A DNA stretch of 50,662 nucleotides from assembly GCF_003344785.1 (NCBI RefSeq), contig NZ_QPMK01000026.1, positions 1 to 50,662 on the forward strand. Direction: 5' to 3'. The notes beneath the pieces were generated by a model. It searched no databases. It had not been told where the DNA came from and saw only the letters and a list, made by a program, of their open reading frames with translations. Position numbers and translations under genes: made by a program. Positions 26,658 to 35,113 of the stretch are shown one piece after another (within the stretch, counting starts at the first letter, position 1; the number at the start of each line of letters is the position of its first letter). The stretch comes from Thalassococcus profundi. Its GTDB lineage: Bacteria > Pseudomonadota > Alphaproteobacteria > Rhodobacterales > Rhodobacteraceae.

Positions 26658-28250
26658 TCAGGACGGGACGGCGAAGGCCGCTTCGAGCAGGGTGCGGGTG
26701 TACTCGGTGCCCGGCGCGTCGAAGATCTGCTCGGCAGTGCCGTATTCGACCACGTCGCCCTGTTTCATCACGATGACCTTGTGGCTCATGGCGCGGACGA
26801 CCTTCAGGTCGTGGCTGATGAAGAGGTAAGCGAGGTTGTACTTGCGCTGCAGGTCGCGCAGCAGGTTCACGATCTGCACCTGCACCGTCATGTCCAGCGC
26901 CGAGGTCGGTTCGTCCAGCACCACCAGCCGCGGCCGCAGCACCATGGCGCGCGCGATGGCGATGCGCTGGCGCTGCCCGCCCGAGAATTCATGCGGATAG
27001 CGGTGCATGGTCATCGGGTCGAGGCCCACTTCGGTCATCACCTCGGCCACGAGCTCGCGGTGGTCCCGCCCGTCCGGCGCGCCGTGCACGCCCAGACCTT
27101 CGGCGATGATCTGTTCGCAGGTCATGCGCGGCGAGAGAGAGCCGAACGGGTCCTGGAAGACGATCTGAACTTCCGACCGCAGCCGGCGCAGCTGCTTTGT
27201 GGACCAGGCGCGGATATCGTGCCCGCGGTAGGTGATGCCGCCCTCGGACTGGATCAGCCGCATGATCGCCAGCGCCAGCGTCGTCTTGCCGGACCCCGAC
27301 TCTCCGACGATGCCGACTGTCTCGCCTTCGCGCACGTTGATCGATGCATCGTTCACGGCCTTCACGTAGCCGACGGTGCGTTTCAGAAACCCTTTCTGGA
27401 TCGGAAACCAGATCTTGAGGTTCTCCGTCGCCGCCACCTCGACAGCGCTGTCTGGCACCGGGTCGGGCGTGCCGGTGGACTCGGCGCTCAGCAGCATCTG
27501 GGTGTAGGGGTGCTGCGGCGCGTCGAAGATCTGCTTGGTCGGACCCTGTTCGACGATCTCGCCCGATTGCATCACGCAAACCCGGTCGGCGATCTTGCGC
27601 ACGATGCCAAGGTCGTGGGTGATGAAGAGCAGGCTCATGTCCTCGGCGGCCTTGAGTTCACCCAGAAGGTCGAGGATCTGCGCCTGGATCGTCACGTCGA
27701 GCGCCGTCGTGGGTTCGTCCGCGATCAGCAGCTCCGGCCCGTTGGCCAGTGCCATGGCGATCATCACCCGCTGGCGCTGCCCGCCAGACAGCTGGTGCGG
27801 GTAGGCGCCAAGGCGCGATTCCGGCTCGCGGATGCCGACGCGGGTCAAGAGTTCGAGGATGCGCGCCCGCGCCGCGTCGCCGGTCAGCCCCTGGTGCAGG
27901 GCGAGGCTCTCCGACAACTGCTTTTCCAGCGTGTGCAGCGGGTTGAGCGAGGTCATCGGCTCCTGGAAGATGAAGCTGATGTCGTTGCCGCGGACCTTGC
28001 GCAGCAGCGCGTCGTTGGCGCCGATCATCTGCTGGCCGTCATAGGTGACGGAGCCGCTGACCTCGGCCGATCCGCCCAGCAGCGACACGGTCGACAGCGC
28101 CGTGACCGATTTGCCAGAGCCAGACTCGCCCACCAGCGCGACGGTTTCGCCGCGGCCCACGGTGAAGGACACGCCGCGCACCGCCTGAGTGGTGGCGCCG
28201 TCCTGGGTGAAGCTGACCTTGAGGTCCTTTACGTCGAGGATCGCGGTCAT
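26658..28250 (-). CDS. yejF: Oligopeptide ABC transporter, double ATP-binding protein YejF
   Basis: A 530-residue fused ATPase with two nucleotide-binding domains. The first has Walker [13 protein letters not shown], signature LSGGQRQRV and Walker [13 protein letters not shown]; the second has Walker [13 protein letters not shown], signature FSGGQRQRI and Walker [13 protein letters not shown]. Each carries an oligopeptide-type C-terminal extension. It energises the YejBE permease on the cytosolic face. It is the last gene of a yejA-B-E-F operon, 154 bp after yejE; that gap contains strong hairpins. Confidence 0.95.
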   Translation of the reverse strand: MTAILDVKDLKVSFTQDGATTQAVRGVSFTVGRGETVALVGESGSGKSVTALSTVSLLGGSAEVSGSVTYDGQQMIGANDALLRKVRGNDISFIFQEPMTSLNPLHTLEKQLSESLALHQGLTGDAARARILELLTRVGIREPESRLGAYPHQLSGGQRQRVMIAMALANGPELLIADEPTTALDVTIQAQILDLLGELKAAEDMSLLFITHDLGIVRKIADRVCVMQSGEIVEQGPTKQIFDAPQHPYTQMLLSAESTGTPDPVPDSAVEVAATENLKIWFPIQKGFLKRTVGYVKAVNDASINVREGETVGIVGESGSGKTTLALAIMRLIQSEGGITYRGHDIRAWSTKQLRRLRSEVQIVFQDPFGSLSPRMTCEQIIAEGLGVHGAPDGRDHRELVAEVMTEVGLDPMTMHRYPHEFSGGQRQRIAIARAMVLRPRLVVLDEPTSALDMTVQVQIVNLLRDLQRKYNLAYLFISHDLKVVRAMSHKVIVMKQGDVVEYGTAEQIFDAPGTEYTRTLLEAAFAVPS

Positions 28251-28404
28251 GGATGGGCCTTTGATTGTGTCGCGCTCGAGGAATTGCCGCAAGGGTGCCG
28301 GTCAGTCCCTGACCGCGGGTGGGGGTGAAGCCCCCGCCCGGGGGGGCGGTCGGGGGCTGCCCGGCGATGCCGGGCGGGCGCTATTGATCGGCGCACCAAA
28401 CCGC
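28251..28404. other. Hairpin-rich gap inside the yej operon
   Basis: This 154-bp spacer between yejE and yejF holds GGGGG-TGAAG-CCCCC at 28321-28335 and GCCCGGC-GAT-GCCGGGC at 28359-28375. Such stems could lower yejF expression relative to the permease genes, or protect the yejABE message. Confidence 0.6.
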
Positions 28405-29601
28405 TCACGAAAACGTCTTTCTGGGATCGAAGGCGTCCCGCACGCCCTCGAAGATGAAGACCAGAAGCGACAGCATCACTGCGAAGACCGTGAAGGCGGT
28501 GAACGCGAGCCACGGCGCTTGCAGGTTCTGTTTCGCCTGCAACGTCAGCTCGCCCAGGGATGGCGCCGAGGACGGCAGGCCAAAGCCCAGGAAATCGAGC
28601 CCCGCCAGGGTCGAGATCGTGCCGGTCACGATGAAGGGCAGCATGGTCACCGTGGCGACCATCGCGTTGGGCAGCATGTGGCGGAACATGATGCGCATGT
28701 TCGAGACGCCCAACGCCTTGGCCGCGCGCACGTATTCTAGGTTGCGCGCGCGCAGGAACTCCGCCCGCACCACGCCCACCAGCGCGACCCAGCCGAAGAG
28801 CACCGTGAGAAAGACCAGCAGCCAGAAACTTCGCCCGAGGATCGCGAAGAGGATGATGATGACGTAAAGCGACGGGGTCGAGGTCCAGATCTCGATGATG
28901 CGCTGGAAGATCAGGTCGATCCAGCCGCCGAAATAGCCCTGGATCGCCCCCGCGACGATGCCGATGACCGAGCTGAGCACCGTCACGATCAGGGTGAAGA
29001 GGATCGACAGGCGGAACCCGTAGATCACCCGCGCCACCACGTCGCGCTTGGTGTCGTCGGTGCCCAGCCAGTTCTGCGAATTGGGGGGCAGGGGGGCCGC
29101 ACCCGGTCGGTCAACCGGCGTCGTGTAGGAATAGCGCACCACCGGCCAGAGCATCCAGCCCTCGACGAAATCGTCCACGCCCGCGCCATAGGTTCCGTCC
29201 TGGATGGCGACAAGGATTTCGGCGGGTTCGTCAAAGCAGTTTACCTGCCCGCCGGACTTGATGAGGCACTGCACCTCGGGGTCGCGATACGCGGCCTCGG
29301 TGCGGAAATCGCCGCCGAAGGCGGTTTCGGGGTAGAAGTTGAAGATCGGGGTGAAATACTCCCCGCGATAGTTGACGAGGATCGGCTTGTCGTTGGCGAT
29401 GAACTCGGCGAACAGCGACAGGCCAAAAAGGATGGCGAAGATCCACAGCGACCAGTAGGCGCGGCGGTTGCGCTTGAAATTGCGCCAGCGGCGCTGGTTC
29501 AGCGGCGACAGCGCGAAACGCCCGCGCTGCGGCTCAGGCGCCACGGGCTTGCCGGGCATCGGTTCGGGCGTCACGTGGCCGGGGTTCGGGTCGGCGGACA
29601 T
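28405..29601 (-). CDS. yejE: Oligopeptide ABC transporter permease YejE
   Basis: A 398-residue inner-membrane permease. After a Pro-rich cytosolic N-terminus, LSPLNQRRWRNFKRNRRAYW leads to the first membrane helix, followed by a long periplasmic loop (about residues 60-190) and five further helices in the C-terminal half. The EAA-type cytoplasmic motif region reads VRAAKALGVSNMRIMFRHML. NSQNWLGTDDTKRDV is characteristic of DppC/YejE proteins. It starts three bases after the yejB stop. Confidence 0.95.
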   Translation of the reverse strand: MSADPNPGHVTPEPMPGKPVAPEPQRGRFALSPLNQRRWRNFKRNRRAYWSLWIFAILFGLSLFAEFIANDKPILVNYRGEYFTPIFNFYPETAFGGDFRTEAAYRDPEVQCLIKSGGQVNCFDEPAEILVAIQDGTYGAGVDDFVEGWMLWPVVRYSYTTPVDRPGAAPLPPNSQNWLGTDDTKRDVVARVIYGFRLSILFTLIVTVLSSVIGIVAGAIQGYFGGWIDLIFQRIIEIWTSTPSLYVIIILFAILGRSFWLLVFLTVLFGWVALVGVVRAEFLRARNLEYVRAAKALGVSNMRIMFRHMLPNAMVATVTMLPFIVTGTISTLAGLDFLGFGLPSSAPSLGELTLQAKQNLQAPWLAFTAFTVFAVMLSLLVFIFEGVRDAFDPRKTFS

Positions 29602-29604
29602 GGC

Positions 29605-30678
29605 TCAGCCCTCCCGCTTTTCGAAGTCGATGCGCGGATCGACCAGCACATACATCAGGTCCGACAGGATGCCGACCACGAGCCCGATGAGGCCGAAGAT
29701 GAACAGCGTGCCGAAGATCACCGGATAGTCGCGCGCCACCGCCGCCTCGAACCCCAGCCGCCCCAGGCCGTCGAGCGAAAAGATCGTCTCGATGATGAGC
29801 GATCCGGAAAAGAACACCCCGATGAAGACCGCCGGAAACCCCGCGATCACGATCAGCATGGCATTGCGGAAGATGTGGCCATAGAGCACGCGGCTCTCGT
29901 CCAGCCCCTTGGCCCGCGCAGTGATCACGTACTGCTTCTTGATCTCGTCGAGAAAGCTGTTCTTGGTCAGCAAGGTCAGCGTCGCAAAGGCCGAGATGGT
30001 CGAGGCCACGACCGGCAAGGTGATGTGCCAGAAATAATCGAGGATCTTGCCGCCCCAGCTTAGCTGGTCCCAGTTGTCCGAGGTGAGACCCCGAAGCGGG
30101 AAGATCTGGTAGTAGGACCCGCCCGCAAAGAGCACCAGCAACAGGATCGCGAACAGGAAGCCGGGGATCGCATAGGCCACGATGATCGCGCCGCTTGTCC
30201 AGGTGTCGAAGCTGGTCCCGTCCTTCACCGCCTTGCGGATGCCCAGCGGGATCGACACGAGGTAGGCGATGAGAGTCGACCAGAGGCCCAGCGATATAGA
30301 CACCGGCATCTTTTCCAGAACGAGGTCGATCACCGACACCGACCGGAAATAGCTCTCGCCGAAGTCGAGCCGCATGTAATTCCAGAGCATGTTGAGGAAC
30401 CGCTCGAGCGGTGGCTTGTCGAACCCGAATTCCTGTTCCAGCTCGGCGATGAACTCGGGCGGCAGGCCGCGACGGCCCGCACCTTCCTCGCCGCCGCTCG
30501 CCACTTCACCGCCGCCGCCGGCGAAACCCGCGAAGACGTCGCCTTCGCCCTCGATCTGGGCGAGGATCTGTTCGATCGGCCCCCCGGGCACGAACTGCAC
30601 GAGGGTGAAGTTGATGATCATGATGCCCAGCAGCGTGGGAATGATCAGCAACAGCCGTCTGAGGATATACGCGCCCAT
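29605..30678 (-). CDS. yejB: Oligopeptide ABC transporter permease YejB
   Basis: A 357-residue DppB-type permease. [20 protein letters not shown] is the usual first helix, then [14 protein letters not shown] Gly-rich insertion ([20 protein letters not shown]) near residues 50-70 precedes [17 protein letters not shown]. The EAA motif region is [20 protein letters not shown], followed by [16 protein letters not shown]. Pairs with YejE to form the channel. Confidence 0.95.
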   Translation of the reverse strand: MGAYILRRLLLIIPTLLGIMIINFTLVQFVPGGPIEQILAQIEGEGDVFAGFAGGGGEVASGGEEGAGRRGLPPEFIAELEQEFGFDKPPLERFLNMLWNYMRLDFGESYFRSVSVIDLVLEKMPVSISLGLWSTLIAYLVSIPLGIRKAVKDGTSFDTWTSGAIIVAYAIPGFLFAILLLVLFAGGSYYQIFPLRGLTSDNWDQLSWGGKILDYFWHITLPVVASTISAFATLTLLTKNSFLDEIKKQYVITARAKGLDESRVLYGHIFRNAMLIVIAGFPAVFIGVFFSGSLIIETIFSLDGLGRLGFEAAVARDYPVIFGTLFIFGLIGLVVGILSDLMYVLVDPRIDFEKREG

Positions 30679-30708
30679 GGTCTTTGGTCCTGCCCGGTGT
30701 CGGCGGTC

Positions 30709-32607
30709 TTACAGCGCGCCCGCGTCCCGAAGCGACTGCGCCTTTTCGGCGTTGTACCACCAGATCGACAGCTCGCCCATGGCATAAGGCGGCGGCGTGT
30801 CGTCATAGGGCCGGTCGAAGACATCGAAATAGGCGATCGTGTGCTCGCCCTTGTACCATTGCGGCACCCAGACATGCATCGCCCGCAGCACCCGGTCGAG
30901 CGCATGCACCGCGGTGATCAGCTCTTCGCGGCTTTGCGCCGTGGCCACGTGGTTCACCAGCGTATCCACCGCCGGATTGTCGATTCCCGCGACGTTGGCG
31001 GAACCCTCGACATTCGCGGTTTCCGACCCGAAGATTGACCGCAGCTCGTCGCCGGGGGTGGAGGACATGGCAAAACGCTGGATCACGACATCGTAGTCGA
31101 AGCGTTTCTCGCGTTCCTGCGCCTCGGCCGCATCGACCCGGTTCATCGAGGCATCGACGCCCAGGCGGCGCAGGTTGTCCACATAGGGGTTGATGATCCG
31201 GTCGAAGCCCGGCGCGTCGTTCAGGATCACCACTTGAAGCGTCTGCCCGTCCTTGCGGCGCAGCCCGTCGTCGCCGACGACCCAGCCCGCCTCTTCAAGC
31301 AGGCGGCTGGCCCGGCGCAGCGCGCCGCGGTCGCCGAGGTCCGACGCGCTTTGCGGTTCGGGCGAAAACGCCTCTTCGGTAAAGACCGTCTCGGGGATCT
31401 GGTCGCGCAGCGGTTCGAGCAGCGCCAGTTCCGCCTCCGACGGCATGCCGCTGGCCTGCAATGTCTCGGAGTTCTCCCAGAAACTGTCGGTGCGCTCGTA
31501 GGAGCTGTAGAAGAGTGACTCGTTTGCCCATTCGAAGTTGAAGGCCATCCCCAGCGCCTCGCGTACGCGCGGATCCTGGAACTTCTCGCGGCGCAGGTTG
31601 AACCAGAACCCTTGCGTGCCCGCCGGGCGGCCGTCGTCCAGCGTTTCGATCTTCACCGCGCCGCTCTCGACCGCTGGGAATTCGTACCCGGTGGCCCAGA
31701 TCTTGGACTGGTATTCCTCGCGGAAGAGGTAGGCGCCGCCCTTGAACGCCTCGAAGGCGGTGGTGTAATCGGCGAAATACTCGATCTTGATCGTGTCGAA
31801 ATTGTTGGTGCCGCGGGCCACCGGCAGGTCCCTGGCCCAGTAATCGTCGCGGCGCTGGTAAGCCACGGTACGCCCCGGTTCGACACTCGCCAACTCGTAG
31901 GGGCCCGATCCCATCGGCGCCTCTAGGCTCGATTCGGTGAAATCGACCTCATCGTAATAGGCCTTGGAAAAGATCGGCAGTCCGCCCGCCGTCATCAACA
32001 GTTCGCGCAGCGGACCTTCGGGGTTGAAGGTGAACTTGACGCTGTGGGTGTCCAGCGCCTCCACCGACTGGAAATCCTTCAGCGACACCTTGAAGGACGG
32101 GCGGCCTTTCTCGATCAGGGTCTCGTAGGAGAACACCACATCCTCGGCGGTGACCGGCGTGCCGTCGCGGAACGTCGCCTCAGGGCGCATGTGAAAGATC
32201 ACCCATTCGCGGCTTTCGGGGTATTCGACCGTGTGCGCCACCAGCCCGTACATCGAATCCGGCTCGTCCAGGTTGCCGGTCAGCAGGCTGTCGTAAAAGA
32301 TCGTCGACAGGGCCGCGGCATTGCCCTTGAGGATGTAGGGCGTGAGGCTGTCGAAGGTGCCGAAGGCCCAGGTCGAGAACTCGCCGCCCTTGGGCGCGTC
32401 GGGGTTGACGTAATCCCAATGCTCGAAATCGGGGCCATATTTCAGCTCTCCGAAGGTCGACACGCCATGGGCTTCGATGACGTCGTCCTGTGCCGCGGCG
32501 ACGGTGGCCAGGACCGCCACGGACAGCGCCATGAGCGCGGTCAGGATGGCGGCACGGGGGCGGGTGTCGGCTGCACGGGTCCGGGCCCGGGCGGTCGTGG
32601 TCTGCAT
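30709..32607 (-). CDS. yejA: Periplasmic oligopeptide-binding protein YejA
   Basis: A 632-residue family-5 solute-binding protein with a long N-region and signal peptide (AAILTALMALSVAVLATVAAA, cleavage near residue 40). The mature part has AHGVSTFGELKYGPDFEHWD, NPDAPKGGEFSTW, the family motif region VEYPESREWVIFHMRPEATF with DGTPVTAEDVVFSYETL, and an ending with FDRPYDDTPPPYAMG, all typical of YejA. In E. coli YejABEF takes up microcin C and other peptides; here the substrate is presumably oligopeptides. It is the first gene of the operon, with a 162-bp upstream gap to the cytochrome gene. Confidence 0.95.
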   Translation of the reverse strand: MQTTTARARTRAADTRPRAAILTALMALSVAVLATVAAAQDDVIEAHGVSTFGELKYGPDFEHWDYVNPDAPKGGEFSTWAFGTFDSLTPYILKGNAAALSTIFYDSLLTGNLDEPDSMYGLVAHTVEYPESREWVIFHMRPEATFRDGTPVTAEDVVFSYETLIEKGRPSFKVSLKDFQSVEALDTHSVKFTFNPEGPLRELLMTAGGLPIFSKAYYDEVDFTESSLEAPMGSGPYELASVEPGRTVAYQRRDDYWARDLPVARGTNNFDTIKIEYFADYTTAFEAFKGGAYLFREEYQSKIWATGYEFPAVESGAVKIETLDDGRPAGTQGFWFNLRREKFQDPRVREALGMAFNFEWANESLFYSSYERTDSFWENSETLQASGMPSEAELALLEPLRDQIPETVFTEEAFSPEPQSASDLGDRGALRRASRLLEEAGWVVGDDGLRRKDGQTLQVVILNDAPGFDRIINPYVDNLRRLGVDASMNRVDAAEAQEREKRFDYDVVIQRFAMSSTPGDELRSIFGSETANVEGSANVAGIDNPAVDTLVNHVATAQSREELITAVHALDRVLRAMHVWVPQWYKGEHTIAYFDVFDRPYDDTPPPYAMGELSIWWYNAEKAQSLRDAGAL

Positions 32608-32716
32608 GAAGCTCCTCCGAAGATGCGGGACGTGGTTTCAGATAAGCTATGGTCCGCGCGCATCCACATTCAAGTTGCGATTATGTAACCTCGATGCAAT
32701 TCCGCGCGAGCGCACG

Positions 32717-32744
32717 AAAAAAGGCCGCAGCGCGGGCTGCGGCC
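32717..32744 (-). terminator. Cytochrome c gene terminator
   Basis: On the minus strand a perfect 9-bp stem (GGCCGCAGC / GCTGCGGCC) is followed by six T residues, 26 bases after the cytochrome c stop codon. It isolates that gene from yejA downstream. Confidence 0.92.
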
Positions 32745-32769
32745 TCGATCCGGTGTGCTGAGGCAAAGC

Positions 32770-33288
32770 TCAGCCTTCGGTGCTGTCCAGGTAGGCGATC
32801 AGGTTGGCGCGATCCTCGACCGACGGCAGGCCGTTGAAGCTCATGGTGGTGCCCGGCGCATAGCCGCGCGGGTTTTCCAGAAAGGCGTTCAGGTTTTCCG
32901 GCGTCCAGACATCCGCCGCCTCGCTCAGCGCACCGGAATAACCGAACCCGGCGGCCGACCCGACGTCACGGCCCACGACGCCGTTCAGGTGCGGACCCAC
33001 CGCGTCGCTGCCGTCAAGCTTGTGGCAGGCACGGCACTTGCCGAAGACCCGTTCGCCGGCACCGGCATCGGCCGAAGCGAAAACGGTCTCGAAATCGGCG
33101 GGCGCCTCTTCGGAACCGCCAGAGTCGTCGGACGCGACCTCGATCAGATAGCCCTGCGTCACCTCTTCGCCGTGGCCGCCGGCGCCCACGTGATAGATCG
33201 TCTCCGCCGCCCATTTGCCCATCAGGAAAATCAGCAGCGTGCCGCAGATACCGCCGAGAATCTTGGTGAAAGTCATCGTGTCAAGCAT
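32770..33288 (-). CDS. Membrane-anchored class I c-type cytochrome (CycM-like)
   Basis: A 172-residue cytochrome c. An uncleaved N-terminal anchor (about residues 9-32, KILGGICGTLLIFLMGKWAA) leads into an acidic linker (SDDSGGSEEAPADFE) and a single haem domain with C85-R-A-C88-H89 and a probable axial Met149 in APGTTMSFNG. It is related to the membrane-bound cytochromes c-552/CycM and c-y that carry electrons from the bc1 complex to terminal oxidases. The start is at MLDTMTFTK; the second Met is an alternative. Divergent from prephenate dehydratase. Confidence 0.93.
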   Translation of the reverse strand: MLDTMTFTKILGGICGTLLIFLMGKWAAETIYHVGAGGHGEEVTQGYLIEVASDDSGGSEEAPADFETVFASADAGAGERVFGKCRACHKLDGSDAVGPHLNGVVGRDVGSAAGFGYSGALSEAADVWTPENLNAFLENPRGYAPGTTMSFNGLPSVEDRANLIAYLDSTEG

Positions 33289-33415
33289 GGGGCCTATCCG
33301 TGATTGTCGTATGGAGTCTCGTGTCTTTGCGCCGGTATCTATTGCTTCCCCTCGCGCATGGCAAGGTGTAGAAGCCGCGACCAAACGCCCATCCCCGACC
33401 CGGAGCCCGACCCAG

Positions 33416-34249
33416 ATGACGCGAGCCATAGCCTTCCAGGGCGAACTCGGGGCCTATTCGCACCAGGCCTGCCGCGAAGCCCGCCCCGATTTCGACGCGC
33501 TGCCCTGCCGCACCTTCGAGGATGCGATCGACGCGGTGCGCAACGCCGAGGCCGACCTCGCCATGCTGCCGGTCGAGAATTCCACCTACGGCCGCGTCGC
33601 CGACATCCATTCGCTGCTGCCGCAGTCGGGGCTGCACATCGTCGACGAGGCCTTCGTGCGGGTGCATATCAACCTGCTGGCGCTGCCGGGCGCGACCCTG
33701 CCGCAGATCACCGAGGCGATGAGCCACACGGTGCTGCTGGGCCAGTGCCGCAAATTCCTGACGGAACACGGGATCCAGCGCATCACCGGCGCCGACACCG
33801 CCGGGTCGGCCAAGGCGGTGGCCGAGGCCGGAAACCCCGCGCGCGCGGCGCTGGCCTCGGAACTCGCAGGCGACATCTACGGGCTCGAGGTGCTCGCGCG
33901 CCATATCGAGGACGAGGGCAACAACACCACCCGCTTTCTCATCATGTCGCGCCAGGCCGACATGGCGCGCCGCGGCGATCACGGCATGATCACCAGCTTC
34001 GTCTTCCAGGTGCGCAACATTCCCGCGGCGCTCTACAAGGCGATGGGCGGCTTCGCCACCAACGGCGTCAACATGACCAAGCTCGAAAGCTACATGGTCG
34101 GCGGTTCCTTCACCGCGACACAGTTCTACGCCGATATCGAGGGACACCCCGAGGATCCGCCGGTGAAACTGGCGCTGGACGAGCTGGGCTATTTCACCGA
34201 CATGCTGGAAATCCTCGGAACCTATCCCCGCGATCCGCGCCGGGTCTGA
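33416..34249 (+). CDS. pheA: Prephenate dehydratase
   Basis: A 277-residue monofunctional enzyme converting prephenate to phenylpyruvate for phenylalanine synthesis. The catalytic domain starts IAFQGELGAYSHQACREARP, with LPVENSTYGRVADIHSLL and the catalytic NNTTRFLIM (TRF) motif. The ACT regulatory domain begins TSFVFQVRNIPAALYKAMGG. The phenylalanine-binding ESRP motif of classical enzymes reads ESYM here. There is no chorismate mutase domain. A strong ribosome site is not visible. Confidence 0.96.
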   Translation: MTRAIAFQGELGAYSHQACREARPDFDALPCRTFEDAIDAVRNAEADLAMLPVENSTYGRVADIHSLLPQSGLHIVDEAFVRVHINLLALPGATLPQITEAMSHTVLLGQCRKFLTEHGIQRITGADTAGSAKAVAEAGNPARAALASELAGDIYGLEVLARHIEDEGNNTTRFLIMSRQADMARRGDHGMITSFVFQVRNIPAALYKAMGGFATNGVNMTKLESYMVGGSFTATQFYADIEGHPEDPPVKLALDELGYFTDMLEILGTYPRDPRRV

Positions 34250-34326
34250 TCGGCCGCGCCGCGGCCCCGCCCGGCCCAAAAAGCCGTCTCCCGCACCGTC
34301 TCGCGCAGCAGCTCCGCAAGCGCCTT

Positions 34327-34510
34327 CCTTCATCTTGCCGATAAACCTCCAGAGAGCACGAGAGACAGCGTCTCTCGTATCGCCCAGCGGGCGATCCTGC
34401 TGCGCCGATGCGCCAGCGCATCGGACGACGTCTCTTGTATCGCCTGAAGGACGGTGCCGCTTCGCCGATGCGCAAGCGCACCGGACGACGCCGTTCGCAC
34501 CGCCCACCGG
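34327..34510 (-). repeat. Intergenic palindromic repeat with 60-bp tandem expansion (copy E)
   Basis: From the left: the type-2 tail (on minus GGTTTATCGGCAAGATGAAGG), the stem ACGAGAGAC-AGC-GTCTCTCGT at 34358-34378, ATCGCCC-AGC-GGGCGAT at 34379-34395 and CCGATGCGC-CA-GCGCATCGG at 34404-34423. From 34371 the sequence repeats with an exact 60-bp period (TCTCTCGTAT, TCTCTTGTAT and CCGTTCGCAC start successive units; CCGATGCGC and CGGACGACG recur), giving about 2.3 diverging units. It fills the convergent gap between prephenate dehydratase and ogt, which holds no gene. Confidence 0.88.
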
Positions 34511-34528
34511 CGTTTCAGCGACACGTCC

Positions 34529-34981
34529 TCAGATCAGCAGCCCGGCGGCCCCTTCGTGGCGCAACAGCCAGACCTTGGTCTCGACCCCGCCGCGGGCGGA
34601 AAACCCGCCCAGCCCCTGCGCGCCCAGAACCCGGTGACAGGGGATCAGGATCGGGATCGGGTTGCGTCCGCAGGCCTGGCCCACCGCCTGCGCCGGCACG
34701 CCCAGGTGCCGCGCGATATCGCCGTATGTCACGGTTTCCCCGTGCGGGATCGCCTGCATGCGCGCACAGACCGCCCGCTGCAGCTCCGATCCCGCGATCC
34801 GAAGCGGCAGGTCGAAGGCGTCAGTGCCGCCGGCGAAATAGCTCCGCAACTGCGCCTCGGCCCGTTCCAGAAGCGGCGTGCAGTCCGCGCCGCCGGCGCC
34901 CCAGGCCAGCGCGGTGATGGCGCCCCCAGCCTCGGTCACGTTGATCGGCCCCAGGGGCGAGGGCAGGGTGCGGTTGGCCAT
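34529..34981 (-). CDS. ogt: Methylated-DNA-[protein]-cysteine S-methyltransferase
   Basis: A 150-residue suicide DNA-repair protein that takes methyl groups from O6-methylguanine. The active-site motif is IPCHRVLG with acceptor Cys115; the helix-turn-helix segment reads TVTYGDIARHLGVPAQAVGQ and the Asn hinge lies in ACGRNPIPIL. It is the short Ogt/AdaC type without an Ada regulatory domain. MANRTL is chosen for an AGGA ribosome site eight bases upstream; an ATG three codons earlier is possible. Confidence 0.95.
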   Translation of the reverse strand: MANRTLPSPLGPINVTEAGGAITALAWGAGGADCTPLLERAEAQLRSYFAGGTDAFDLPLRIAGSELQRAVCARMQAIPHGETVTYGDIARHLGVPAQAVGQACGRNPIPILIPCHRVLGAQGLGGFSARGGVETKVWLLRHEGAAGLLI

Positions 34982-35113
34982 GTCCGTCATCCTGACCGGG
35001 CAGGCGAAATGGCGCAAGCCGCGACGGTGCTGCCCGCTCCGCGGCGCGCCGGCCGGCCTTGAATGCCTCGGACGGCGCGCCGCTCCGGTCTCATGAGCGA
35101 CGCCGCGGCGGCC

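Noticed and set aside
34330-34524. A small periodic protein (20-residue repeat) on the minus strand
   Set aside because: It is produced by the 60-bp DNA repeat; there is no ribosome site and the same repeat elsewhere is non-coding.
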